Assembly (NCBI RefSeq): GCF_037975245.1
Contig: NC_092564.1
Location: forward strand, 8,903,984-8,967,983
Direction of reading: 5' to 3'
Source: Apostichopus japonicus
Taxonomy: Eukaryota > Echinodermata > Holothuroidea > Aspidochirotida > Stichopodidae
Length of the DNA stretch: 64,000 nt
Shown here: one piece after another, positions 25,801-39,000 of the stretch
How the letters are laid out: every line of letters starts with the position of its first letter
Position numbering within the stretch: the stretch's first letter is position 1
Translations under genes and position numbers: made by a program
The notes under the pieces: generated by a model
Database searches by the model: none
Seen by the model: the letters and a program-made list of their open reading frames with translations, nothing else
Told to the model about the DNA's origin: nothing

Positions 25801-27302
25801 TCCCCAGGTTTGATTGCAACAGAGGAAAGCAGTACATTAGTGTTGTCGGTCTGAGATCCAGGTACCTGTATGAAGAGACAGGGTGTTGCCTGTATGAAGG
25901 TATCTGTGTATATTGGAGCAAATAACGCAACTGCATACAGCATACAGTAGTTCATCATGTTACAATGGATTATTGAATGCATATCTCATAGCAAGTTTCA
26001 TATTCTTACTCACCATCAGTTAGGTTTGCCTTTGAATAATATTCCGTACCGTTGACAATGGCGTAGAAATTTGATCTGTCGTCATTAAGAGAAATTTCAA
26101 CCTGAAGAAAACAAAAACACATAAATGGTTACCATTCCTGGACCTGTTTTTATCCCAAATATTAAAGGAAGAGGAAGAAACTGCAGCATCTTGCAGATCA
26201 ACGGCATTGTCATCTCCTCCTTACCCCTTCCCCCTTCCCCTCCTGCAACCTCCCACCTAGGACATCTCTTAAACAATATAATGCAATACAAAATGTTGGG
26301 GACATGTAAGACGATTTGTTTGATAGTTATTAAGAAAAACAAATACTCATTGTAATTTGATTGTGGCCTGGCTATAGTTTTATAAATTGGTTGGTAATAC
26401 GTTAAAGAAATACTATAAAGACATGTGTTTAAAAAATACATTTAGAGCAGCTATAGGTATTATAGTCATGCAAACAAAACTTATAATAAAACATATAATA
26501 TGGAAATGTCCTTCATAAAAAGTGAGGTTAATGGCACTTACTGTTGTTGATCCTTGAACCTTAGCTGCAAAGGCTGTAAACACAGTCCCGTTGATATCAT
26601 CACCATCAGACCACGCTCTTTCCATCCTACCTTGAAGCTCAAACATTCCATGGTTGAATTCGATAAGCGTATATTCTCCCATGCCGTTAAAGGTATAGGA
26701 GTACCCATCTAGAGTTCTCATATGGGGATCACCAAACATCCATCCCGTCCTAGGTGGAAGGTAACCATCACAGCTACCAGCGGGTCTTTTCTCTTCGTAG
26801 TAGCCACAAAAGGCTGGATCTTCAGAGGCTGCACAGCAGTAATAGCGAGGCAGAAGATCGTCATCTAAACCGTAAAGAGAGATATATAAATATACAGATA
26901 GATACATAGATAGATACATGAAACATCTACAACGATCAATTTCTGACTCTTAAATGAAAACTATACCAACTCCTAATGGCAATGGCAGGAAGTGGTCAGT
27001 TACGTTGTATTAACAATACAATGAGCTCTAACAAATTTTAAGAAAGATTAATACCTAGCCAGTTTTGGTATTGCTCATCGTTGATCGAGTTCCCATTGAC
27101 ATACTGGTGTCTCACAACAAACGAACTCAGCCACAGCGTTTCATAACCTTCAACAAATGAGTGATCGTCCCGGTAACAGCAATGCATCCCAGCTCCATTC
27201 TCATTTGCTAATGTTGTTTGTAGGCAAAATGAGTCACCTAAGTAGATAACATTTAACATGAATTTGATGAAAACGAAATTAAATCTTTGAAATATATATA
27301 TT

Positions 27303-27357
<55 letters not shown>

Positions 27358-30068
27358 TAATCTACACTAAGATATCGCATGTTATTACGTTGAAATGTGT
27401 GATGACAAGGGTAACTGTAAAATAGAAAACACATAGTTTCGCATCCAAAGAAGTGCAACAAAACCAATCCAAACATACTTCTCTACGACTTGCTATTCGG
27501 CGTAACATGGAATTACGTTCAGTATACAACAAGAAATTTGTTTGGAGGGAGATAACACATGTGAAAAGTATGAAAAATACACACCTTCCATATCTTCAAT
27601 ATCCTCAAGAATATCATTAGGTAGACGTCGCATATTGGCATTCAGTGAATTTGTCTTTCCACGCCTCGAGTATGAATTGTCCGTCCTGCCTTGATCAAAA
27701 CCACAGGCACAAGTACCCAGCGTTCTGTCCCAGGTGGATGGATCTGGTTGCTGGTAATACCAATCGAGGCACATCTGCTTATAATTGAGCGTCTCTAAGG
27801 TATTGTTTTCCAATCTGAAGAACCAGCGTCCCATTAAACCACTGTTGCCGATCAAAAGGTCGGGGCGATACTTGGACAATTCATCTGTGAATGGGCTTTC
27901 TGACTGGGCATTATAGAACCAAGTTCCGCTATTGTAACCAATCAGCGCGTCCTTGTTAAAAATCAAATTTGGGTTCCAAAGCATTTCCTCCTCTCGGTAG
28001 TTGAACATTGCAAAGCCAAATGTTCCATCGGTGACTAGTACTAGCTGGAAGGTATTTAACTGCGAATAAAATGTATTATTAAATTTAAAACAAGAACCGA
28101 AAATTAATTACTCTATTTTCTCATAACATTTCTCAATGTAACCACAAGAAAAATGTTATGCATTTAGCAATGCTTGATTAAAATATGTTTTTAAATTACA
28201 ACCAATTATAGTTTTCAAGTGAACTACGTTATTCTGAATAAGTAAACTAAAAGTCAGCATTGAACATTTGACACAAGCTGCTTAATATCGTAAATGTAGT
28301 GTTACAGTGACATTCTTTAGAGGAAAAGTTTTCACCAAAGTCCCCTCGCGATACTGAACATGAAGTTAAAGTTAAAAATGTTGTTGAAGTTTAAAGACTT
28401 GTTCATTTTGTTTTAGTGTAAAATGCCATACTTACATCAAGACTGACAAATTCCGCCTTGTACGCTGGTACCGCTCTCCAAGTCACAACCAGCATCCAAT
28501 TTGCAGTAAAGGTAATGTTCAAACTGTCGAGACTACCATCAAAAGTGTTGATTCTATCTGATGCTTCCGCAAGAAGAGCAGATGTATACTGTGATGCATT
28601 GTTGTTGACATTATCATAAGTCTGTACGGAGAAGAAAAATAAATTCCTCAGTATGTTAGACAAAAAGATGATTAGATAGATACGTAATGGGGCAAACTTC
28701 AGCAGCGAAAGTTCATTCATACGAATGACCGTCACTATTCAGACACGAAGTAAAAACACTTCGAATACAACTCTCGGCAAGTTTTGTTTAGCTCGAAACA
28801 ATCTTGCTGAATATGCTCATTTTGTCCAATACACAAAGATGACAAAATGTTATCTGTCGAAAATTGAAACTCAAGCCAGAAATGAGGATAGAGAGATTAC
28901 CAAATAGCATTGCATGAAGTTAAATAGTTTTAGTAAAGTTTGTCACTCTATGGAAACGGTTCATAAGTTTGACTAAGTAAGGATATATTACTAAAACCAT
29001 TGCCATTGCTTCATGATGTATATCATTAAGAAAGTCACGCAAAACGTTACCTATTTTTCAATGCGTATTTTGAGTCATTCGTTTTACCACAAAACTACTG
29101 GAAGGGTAGTTTCTGCATGATTAATGACACTAAATGCAAATATTTACAACAATTGAAGAGATTTGGTACCTGGTAAAAGACTTCTCCTTGCTCCGTCGTC
29201 AAGTCAACATCTGCCCAAAATGGTGCTACTATTCTCTCTCTATGAGTTGAAGAAAAGCCGTCTTGAAATGGGTGAGGGTAACCATACTTTTCTTCATTTT
29301 CTCGGATGAACAGCAAAATACCGTTCTCAGTAAACTGAAATGCAAATTAAAGAATTTGTTTTTCTAGATCTGATAAGATTCAATCTATTCATAATCTTAA
29401 ACATAACAGCTGCGATATCATTTAAAAAAGAGAGCTATAATACAGGAGCCCTTTTTACAGCTCTAAGTAATTCACCCTCACTTAATCATGTTAGGTTGTT
29501 GAAAGCAATGCCATCTACCTTTCTAGCTATAATTCCTCATTGACTTTAGTTAAATGATTACAAAGAACATAAAAAAAGACTTCTTGGGGTGAAGAGTTCC
29601 TAGCTTCATATCTAATTGTATTTTACTGATGCTAGTACTTTGATAGTTCTTTTAGCATGAAATTTGTTTACATTCTGTCACAACTAAATAAGATGTTTTT
29701 TTATATAAATTTTTTGTTGCCCATGTCTGGCAAATCATTTCACATTGTTCTTAGTATTAATGTATAGATGTATACAATTCTCGTCATAGGAATAATGGAA
29801 CGGCTTGCTAAAAGAGATAAATCTCTTACGTATAGCCCGTAGAAAAACTCTCCCCAGAAAGGAAAACCGGCAGATGGTCTGATGGTTGGCGAAATGTACT
29901 CCGTAAATTGTGTATCACTTGATTCAAACGTGTTTCGTAGACGTAGATCTCCAGCCTCATCGCCAAATGGGAAGAAAAAGTTTTCTGCAAGACACAACGC
30001 AAAACACAAACGCAACGTTGAAAGCATCTGATGAAAACCACATCCGAAGCGATAAAAGTAAGCGTAAA

Positions 30069-30099
<31 letters not shown>

Positions 30100-33000
30100 G
30101 TTTATTTATTTATACTTATGTTGCTAAATAGTGCAATTATAATATGATTCAGTAATAAATTTCTCTTTTGCTTACCTCTGCACGTAACCCCGTCACCTCT
30201 AAATCCATCATCACAGGTGCAATTATACATCCCATCTAAGTTAGTACAAGTTGCGTCCTGATCGCAGTTATTGAGAGTCGAATTGGAACATTCGTTGATA
30301 TCTGTGGAATTTGTAGTATTTTATTAGAGTCAATGCAAAATACAAATTTTCTTGGCAAGTAGAGTTAAAATCCAACCATTTTTTGTAACGTAGCAACCAA
30401 ATGCTCTAATGACTAATCGTTTAATCTGTTCATTAGCTAGATTTGATTTTTATTATTAACTGACCGCTCATCATGTCATGCAATGTTTTCGAATCATTAT
30501 TTTTCTGGGGAATAAACTAAACCTAACTAAGGTACAATCAGCGAAGTTTGTATATATCTGGAAAATAGGTAGCAAACCTTGATCACAAATTGCACCACTC
30601 CATCCTGTTGCACAAACGCATTGGTACATATTGACCAGATCCACACAGGTACCGCTATTCGCACATGGATTTGATGCGCATTCATCAATTTCTGTGGGAT
30701 ACAAACATAAAATCTTCAAAAGTAAAGCATAAACTTGTTGTGGCATATCCACATTCTAAAAACATCATTATCAATGTTCATTGTAGCACATCGATATCTA
30801 GATGTAAACATATAAATAAAAGTATTGTATCCAAATGTAAGTGCAAGCAATAATATTGTCAAATAGTTGTCAGTATCCCCTTAGTAGTAAGTAGAGTCTG
30901 GTCTATCAGACATGCTCAGTGATTAACCTCCGCCACGTATCACGATCTTGCGCAAGGTTTATTGCTTCCTCGAAATTGTTAATGTTAACGTCCTTAAATT
31001 GCGACTTTATTTTTCCAAGCAAGGTAGTCACAGGCCTTCCTACTGGTTTAGCAGTATGTCTCAATGTGTCTCTTAAAGTAACTTTTGCTGGAGCGTCCTC
31101 CTGGAGTCTCGCTACATGACACAAAAATCTCAATCTTCTATGTGCGACTACGGATGACCAAGGTGTTTGGTTGGTTTCATATTGTAGAGCTCATCGTTTG
31201 ATAACCAATTGTTATTGGTCCATCTAATGTTGAGAATATTACGGAGTAGTCTCCTTTAAAAACTGTCAATTTTGGGATCAAGATCCTTCGTTGTGCCCAA
31301 CAGTTTGCAATTGTACCAAAAATTACTCTTAATATTGGTTAAATTGGCGCATCCAGTAAGGACAATCTTTTACTTGCGGTACATTTCAGTCAAGCTTCAA
31401 AGAACTTGTAGAGACAGTATGAACTATTTGTATATCTTGTTTCTATTAGACGGAGCTATTACAACTGCAATTGCATATTTTGCATTCATACAGTTTGCGT
31501 GGGATATTTTGTAATAATTTCCATACATGCATGATATATTTCATTGATAGTCCGGGTACTATACCGGTGCAATTTTTCATGAACGAAAGATGCATGATAC
31601 GTATCAATTGGTTAATAATATTGCAATTAGATAAATTACCTTGACACTGGGACATTGTGCCATTAAAGGCACCATTGATGCAGTAGAAAACAGACGCAGA
31701 GTTATCTGGTACTTCATATCCTGCATCACATACAACTGTTATGTATCCACCGTGATATGAAGTACCAGAAAAGTTGCCATTCACTGGTGGCTGTGGTGTT
31801 TGACAGTCAGCTGAAAGGAAGGTTATATAAAATACCTCTTTTATGCAAACAAATAGTAGTCATCATTTCGAAACAAATATTTCATTTCATAATTTCTTGG
31901 ATTACAGGAACAGTCACAAATTAAAATAGTATGAATCCATTTTACTTCAGGCATGTAACTATCTGTGTTCTATATATATATATAAATACATCTATATATC
32001 GTATTGGATGTATTGGATGCGGCCAAATGAAACGAAAGAAAACAACAAACAAATGTAGGTTACTTACCGTAACAGAAGGGAACTGGCTCACTAAAGTTTC
32101 CCATTACACATGTGATTGAAGACTCCCCAACAAGTGTGTAACCCGTTAAACAAGCGTAGCTTGCTATATCGCCGCTTTGGTATCGGTAATTAAAGGTGCC
32201 GTTCTCGAAACCATTTTCGGGAGGCATTACACTAGCACAAGTGCCTTCAAGGAAGAAACATTAATTCAGATACCAATTAGCAAACAAATTTACATAGCTA
32301 AGGTCAGTTAAAATGAATCGTACGGCAACAAGCATATAGATGTATTCAGAGCCAACCCAGGATTCAAAGAAAGGATGGTGGGGTCGTTGAATGTGATAAC
32401 AATGTTGGGCTGAGGGGGGAATTAGTGCATTCTGAGGCATATTTAGGTTATGCTACTTTTCATGTTTTTGAGGGTTGAAATGGGTTGTGTACACCCAACA
32501 GCACCTTTGATCCGCGTATTCATTGTCATGAGTTGAATCTGATACCCACATTTTAAGTCAGGAGCTATTATCACTTCTAACCAAATAGTTTTATTGAATA
32601 TATACTGAGATCTGTAATGCTTACTTACCCATTAACTTCAATCATCTGTATACAGAAATTATATATAATGGTACTCATTGCAAAATCTCACCGTTACATA
32701 GAGTCTCTGATTCGTCATAATTGTTTGCACAGTCATATGGGTAATCATCACAAACCCACACATTCGGTATGCACAATCCTTCGGGACATCGATATTCATC
32801 GTCAGTGCATTCGGCTGAAAAGTTCAGTAAAATGAAATGTTGCTACATCATTGAGTCATAATATAACTATCTCAAACTTCCTTTAATACTTTCTTAACAT
32901 AACTTTTGAATGTCGGCCAACTATATAACTACATAACATTGCAACAATCCCACAAACAGTTGTGTACATGTGCCAGTTACTTGCTTGTGTCAAATAAACT

Positions 33001-36000
33001 GCTGTTCATGCAGTTATTCTTTGTCAATAGCAACCATTCGCAAATGCGACCGCAAACTGATATCCATGGCTACATAAAAGTAATTATAACTGACGATTAT
33101 GAAAACGAATCTATCTCAAAGGTCACAGTTACTCTGACTATATTCCATTGAATTTAATGCACATATAGAAAAAAAAAGAGTGAAGTTTTCTTCCTAGTGT
33201 CACTAGAAACGTGGAAACACTATTTAAACATTCTGCATACATTATTTTGATTATTACGGTTTCTTCATGCCACAGTGATAGAGAAACACAGCACGCAACG
33301 CTAATCAAGTACACGTTACAAATTAACAAATCTAACAATTTCTCGCAGAAAGGACCCCTAGTTTCATTTAAGGAAATGGTGGATTCTCCATGACCTAGTT
33401 ATGTGACCGAAAGAACGATATGTCAGGGGATGAAGATAATTTTGTGATTAGCAACTGTCAAGTTGTCAAGTATGTTCTATAAGTAGATATAATCAATTTT
33501 ACTTACGGCATCCAGCATCAACACTTTCGTCATAATTATCGAAACAGTCAAAAGGCCAAAAGTCGCAAAAGTAGGACTCGGGAATGCATAAGTTGTCCAG
33601 ACAGGCTCTTTGACCAATAGGACATATCACTGAGGGAAAGATGTACACATATTCTGAGCACAATGAATAATATTGCAATTAAAAGCTAAATCAAATGTAC
33701 CATCGCAACATGACAATACGAAAGTCATGCAGTTTTAAAAACAAAGTTGTTTACTTGAAATCAATAAACGACGAAGTACTAAAATACTAAATCTTTTAAG
33801 AACTGGTGACTTCTCTAATAGCTTCATACTTGTTTAACTGGAAAATTTTCCAACTTAGAAACCTTCAAAATAGCTTCATATAGTATTAATTTCATTGTCA
33901 AGTTTTTTTGATCATGAAACCAATTTGAAGTCAACAATGAATTACCTGGAGTAGTAGGAATAGTAGATATGCTTGTAGTCTCAACAACTGGAGTGGCTGT
34001 CGAAGATTTGGTATCAAGTTTTGTTGTTTCAAAATTAGAGACAGTTGTGGTAAAATGGTCTTCTTCTGTAATTCTTACATCCCGGGTGGAAAGTCCGAGA
34101 CTGCCTGTGGCTTTAGAAACAGACGTCAAGGAAGACTCTTTTGTGGACTCGTCAACAGGTCTGTTCGATGTGAATGCAGTATTCTCTGTGGTTGATGATG
34201 TTTTGCCATCTACTGTTAAACCATCGTCAGTGGTAGACTTCGGAACTTCATATTTGACTGTTGTTAGGATCTGCTCCGCCGTAGATTCAGGAGAAACCTT
34301 GGTAGTTGCTATCTGCGACTCTGTGCTCCTACGTAGATAGTCCTCTGATGATGGAGTGAGGGTTTGACTTGTATTAGGTACTACACTCTTAGTTGTGAAT
34401 ACTGCTGTATTCGTAACTTCAACCATATAATCCGATGTAGTGATGGGTTGTGCGTCAGTAGTACCAGCAAAAGGTTGAGTAGTTTTACCCTCAATTCCAT
34501 TCGTAGTTCCATTCATGTATTCCACTGTCGTAACATGTCTGTTTGTATATGGTGCCGAAGAAATTTTTACCGTTTCCGAGACAGGGTTAGAGATGATATC
34601 TGTTTCCTGCGTGGTTTCGATGAATAAATCTGTAACATCGGTTGTTTTACTTAAAGTATTATGTGATCCATTCGTGGTGGTAAACAAAGAAATTTCATTG
34701 GTTGAAGACCTAGTATTAAAAGGTTGGTTTGAGGCCGCTAAAGTACTAAACGGATATGCAGACGTACTTTTTGTCTTGATTACATTAGTTCTTGGGATAA
34801 CATCAGTACTTAAGTCAACGGTTGTACCTTTCACTGTGTAAGTCTCCTCTGATACGGATATCGTGTCAGTAGATGTTACAAAATTGGTACCTGTTACTCC
34901 ATCTTTTGTTGTTTTACCAATAAACAATTCAGTGGTGGAAGATATTCGACTGACCACTGGTGCCATTGTTATACCATCTGAAGTAGAGCCTTGACTAGTT
35001 GATGATTCCAGGGGCACATTCGATATTGCTGTGAAGTTTGTCACATCAATAGCCTGCGTGGTCGTGTCACGTGAAGGTGCTGTTTCGTCTGTCGATAGAA
35101 CACTAGTAGGATATGTGCTTTCGACACTAGAAAATTGCTGACCTGTGAATTGACTATAATTTTCTGTTGTGTCTTTAGTTGTCTGATAGGACGTGGAACT
35201 TACTTCCTCTGAGGTGGTCTCTGAAGGCGCTGAAGAATACATAGTAGTGTCTACAGAGGTGGAGGTTGATACTGTACTTTCAGAAACTGGCAAACTCTCT
35301 CTTGTAACATCAATGGACTGGGAAGTTGTACTGAGAAGAGATGTAATCTCATCTGTGGTTTCTAACTCAGTTGTCAATGGCTGTGAGGTTGCAGACTCTG
35401 TGCTGGCAATGCTAGATGATTGCTGGCTTGTAACCTCTGTGCTAGTTTCAGACTTTGTTGTAATTATAGTTGAAGCTTCTGGAGTATTACTTGTTACTTT
35501 CTGCGTGCTGAAAGATGTCGAGAAAGGTTCTGTCGTCCTGGTCGTCGTCTCGGAACTAGTTTTACCTTCTGTGGTCTCAACAGATGAAGTCGTTTCCAAA
35601 GAAGTTCCACTCTCAGTAGTTTCTATTGTTGTCTGATATGGTGTGGTACTCTCCTCTTCGGAAGTGGTCTCTGAAGAAGTTGTGGAATACATACTAGTAT
35701 CTACAGAAGTGGAGGTTGATACTGTACTTTCAGAACCTGTCGAACTCTCTCTTGTGACATCAACGGACTGTGTGGTCGTACTGAGTGGAGATGTAATCTC
35801 ATCTGTGGTTTCTAACTCAGTTGTCAATGGCTGTGAGGTTGCAGACTCTGTGCTGGCAATGCTAGATGATTGCTGGCTTGTAACCTCTTTGCTAGTTTCA
35901 GACTTTGTTGTAATTATAGTTGAAGCTTCTGGAGTATTACTTGTTACTTTCTCCGTGCTGAAAGATGTCGAGAAAGGTTCTGTCGTCCTGGTCGTCGTCT

Positions 36001-39000
36001 CGGAACTAGTTTTACCTTCTGTGGTCTCAACAGATGAAGTCGTTTCCAAAGAAGTTCCACTCTCAGTAGTTTCTATTGTTGTCTGATATGGTGTGGTACT
36101 CTCCTCTTCGGAAGTGGTCTCTGAAGAAGTTGTGGAATACATACTAGTATCTACAGAAGTGGAGGTTGATACTGTACTTTCAGAACCTGTCGAACTCTCT
36201 CTTGTGACATCAACGGACTGTGTGGTCGTACTGAGTGGAGATGTAATCTCATCTGTGGTTTCTAACTCAGTTGTCAATGGCTGTGAGGTTGCAGACTCTG
36301 TGCTGGCAATGCTAGATGATTGCTGGCTTGTAACCTCTGTGCTAGTTTCAGACTTTGTTGTAATTATAGTTGAAGCTTCTGGAGTATTACTTGTTACTTT
36401 CTGCGTGCTGAAAGATGTCGAGAAAGGTTCTGTCGTCCTGGTCGTCGTCTCGGAACTAGTTTTACCTTCTGTGGTCTCAACAGATGAAGTCGTTTCCAAA
36501 GAAGTTCCACTCTCAGTAGTTTCTAATGTTGTCTGATATGGTGTGGTACTCTCCTCTTCGGAAGTGGTCTCTGAAGAAGTTGTGGAATACATACTAGTAT
36601 CTACAGAAGTGGAGGTTGATACTGTACTTTCAGAACCTGTCGAACTCTCTCTTGTGACATCAACGGACTGTGTGGTCGTACTGAGTGGAGATGTAATCTC
36701 ATCTGTGGTTTCTAACTCAGTTGTCAATGGCTGTGAGGTTGCAGACTCTGTGCTGGCAATGCTAGATGATTGCTGGCTTGTAACCTCTGTGCTAGTTTCA
36801 GACTTTGTTGTAATTATAGTTGAAGCTTCTGGAGTATTACTTGTTACTTTCTGCGTGCTGAAAGATGTCGAGAAAGGTTCTGTCGTCCTGGTCGTCGTCT
36901 CGGAACTAGTTTTACCTTCTGTGGTCTCAACAGATGAAGTCGTTTCCAAAGAAGTTCCACTCTCAGTAGTTTCTATTGTTGTCTGATATGGTGTGGTACT
37001 CTCCTCTTCGGAAGTGGTCTCTGAAGAAGTTGTGGAATACATACTAGTATCTACAGAAGTGGAGGTTGATACTGTACTTTCAGAACCTGTCGAACTCTCT
37101 CTTGTGACATCAACGGACTGTGTGGTCGTACTGAGTGGAGATGTAATCTCATCTGTGGTTTCTAACTCAGTTGTCAATGGCTGTGAGGTTGCAGACTCTG
37201 TGCTGGCAATGCTAGATGATTGCTGGCTTGTAACCTCTGTGCTAGTTTCAGACTTTGTTGTAATTATAGTTGAAGCTTCTGGAGTATTACTTGTTACTTT
37301 CTGCGTGCTGAAAGATGTCGAGAAAGGTTCTGTCGTCCTGGTCGTCGTCTCGGAACTAGTTTTACCTTCTGTGGTCTCAACAGATGAAGTCGTTTCCAAA
37401 GAAGTTCCACTCTCAGTAGTTTCTAATGTTGTCTGATATGGTGTGGTACTCTCCTCTTCGGAAGTGGTCTCTGAAGAAGTTGTGGAATACATACTAGTAT
37501 CTACAGAAGTGGAGGTTGATACTGTACTTTCAGAACCTGTCGAACTCTCTCTTGTGACATCAACGGACTGTGTGGTCGTACTGAGTGGAGATGTATTCTC
37601 ATCTGTGGTTTCTAACTCAGTTTTCAATGGCTGTGAGGTTGCAGACTCTGTGCTGGCAATGCTAGATGATTGCTGGCTTGTAACCTCTGTGCTAGTTTCA
37701 GACTTTGTTGTAATTATAGTTGAAGCTTCTGGAGTATTACTTGTTACTTTCTGCGTGCTGAAAGATGTCGAGAAAGGTTCTGTCGTACTGGTCGTCGTCC
37801 CGGAACTAGTTTTACCTTCTGTGGTCTCAACAGATGAAGTCGTTTCCAAAGAAGTTCTACTCTCAGTAGTTTCTATTGTTGTCTGATATGGAGTGGTATT
37901 CTCCTCTTCGGAAGTGGTCTCTGAAGAAGTTGTGGAATACATACTAGTATCTACAGAAGTGGAGGTTGATACTGTACTTTCAGAACCTGTCGAACTCTCT
38001 CTTGTGACATCAACGGACTGTGTGGTCGTACTGATTGGAGATGTAATCTCATCTGTGGTTTCTAACTCAGTTGTCAATGGCTGTGAGGTTGCAGACTCTG
38101 TGCTGGCAATGCTAGATGATTGCTGGCTTGTAACCTCTGTGCTAGTTTCAGACTTTGTTGTAATTATAGTTGAAGCTTCTGGAGTATTACTTGTTACTTT
38201 CTGCGTGCTGAAAGATGTCGAGAAAGGTTCTGTCGTCCTGGTCGTCGTCTCGGAACTAGTTTTACCTTCTGTGGTCTCAACAGATGAAGTCGTTTCCAAA
38301 GAAGTTCCACTCTCAGTAGTTTCTAATGTTGTCTGATATGGTGTGGTACTCTCCTCTTCGGAAGTGGTCTCTGAAGAAGTTGTGGAATACATACTAGTAT
38401 CTACAGAAGTGGAGGTTGATACTGTACTTTCAGAACCTGTCGAACTCTCTCTTGTGACATCAACGGACTGTGTGGTCGTACTGAGTGGAGATGTAATCTC
38501 ATCTGTGGTTTCTAACTCAGTTGTCAATGGCTGTGAGGTTGCAGACTCTGTGCTGGCAATGCTAGATGATTGCTGGCTTGTAACCTCTGTGCTAGTTTCA
38601 GACTTTGTTGTAATTATAGTTGAAGCTTCTGGAGTATTACTTGTTACTTTCTCCGTGCTGAAAGATGTCGAGAAAGGTTCTGTCGTCCTGGTCGTCGTCT
38701 CGGAACTAGTTTTACCTTCTGTGGTCTCAACAGATGAAGTCGTTTCCAAAGAAGTTCCACTCTCAGTAGTTTCTATTGTTGTCTGATATGGTGTGGTACC
38801 CTCCTCTTCGGAAGTGGTCTCTGAAGAAGTTGTGGAATACATACTAGTATCTACAGAAGTGGAGGTTGATACTGTACTTTCAGAACCTGTCGAACTCTCT
38901 CTTGTGACATCAACCGACTGTGTGGTCGTACTGAGTGGAGATGTAATCTCATCTGTGGTTTCTAACTCAGTTGTCAATGGCTGTGAGGTTGCAGACTCTG

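Larger units (their letters stand above)
7893..33945 (-). other. Introns of the mucin gene with no recognised content
   Basis: I see no further gene or RNA in these longer introns: 33630-33945, 32815-33506, 32245-32691, 29335-29829, 28622-29169, 28060-28435, 25437-26013, 24669-25226, 24214-24554, 22708-23174, 21999-22526, 21522-21872, 20194-20763, 19205-19675, 18492-19081, 17312-17824, 16640-17152, 15159-15471, 14201-14651, 11617-12047, 9717-10154, 9270-9634, 8502-8803 and 7893-8309. They are AT-rich. The intron 15613-16062 has a short (TTA)n near 15857-15878. The intron 26102-26541 has a pyrimidine-rich tract at 26215-26245. Confidence 0.6.

Noticed and set aside
26215-26245. G-quadruplex in the VWD intron.
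   Set aside because: Only three sense-strand runs of three or more G are clear; the rest are GG pairs, so the case is weaker than at 13475-13513.
33969-34841. Plus-strand open frames opposite the mucin stalk.
   Set aside because: Antisense to a proven coding exon and of the same biased composition as the array shadows.
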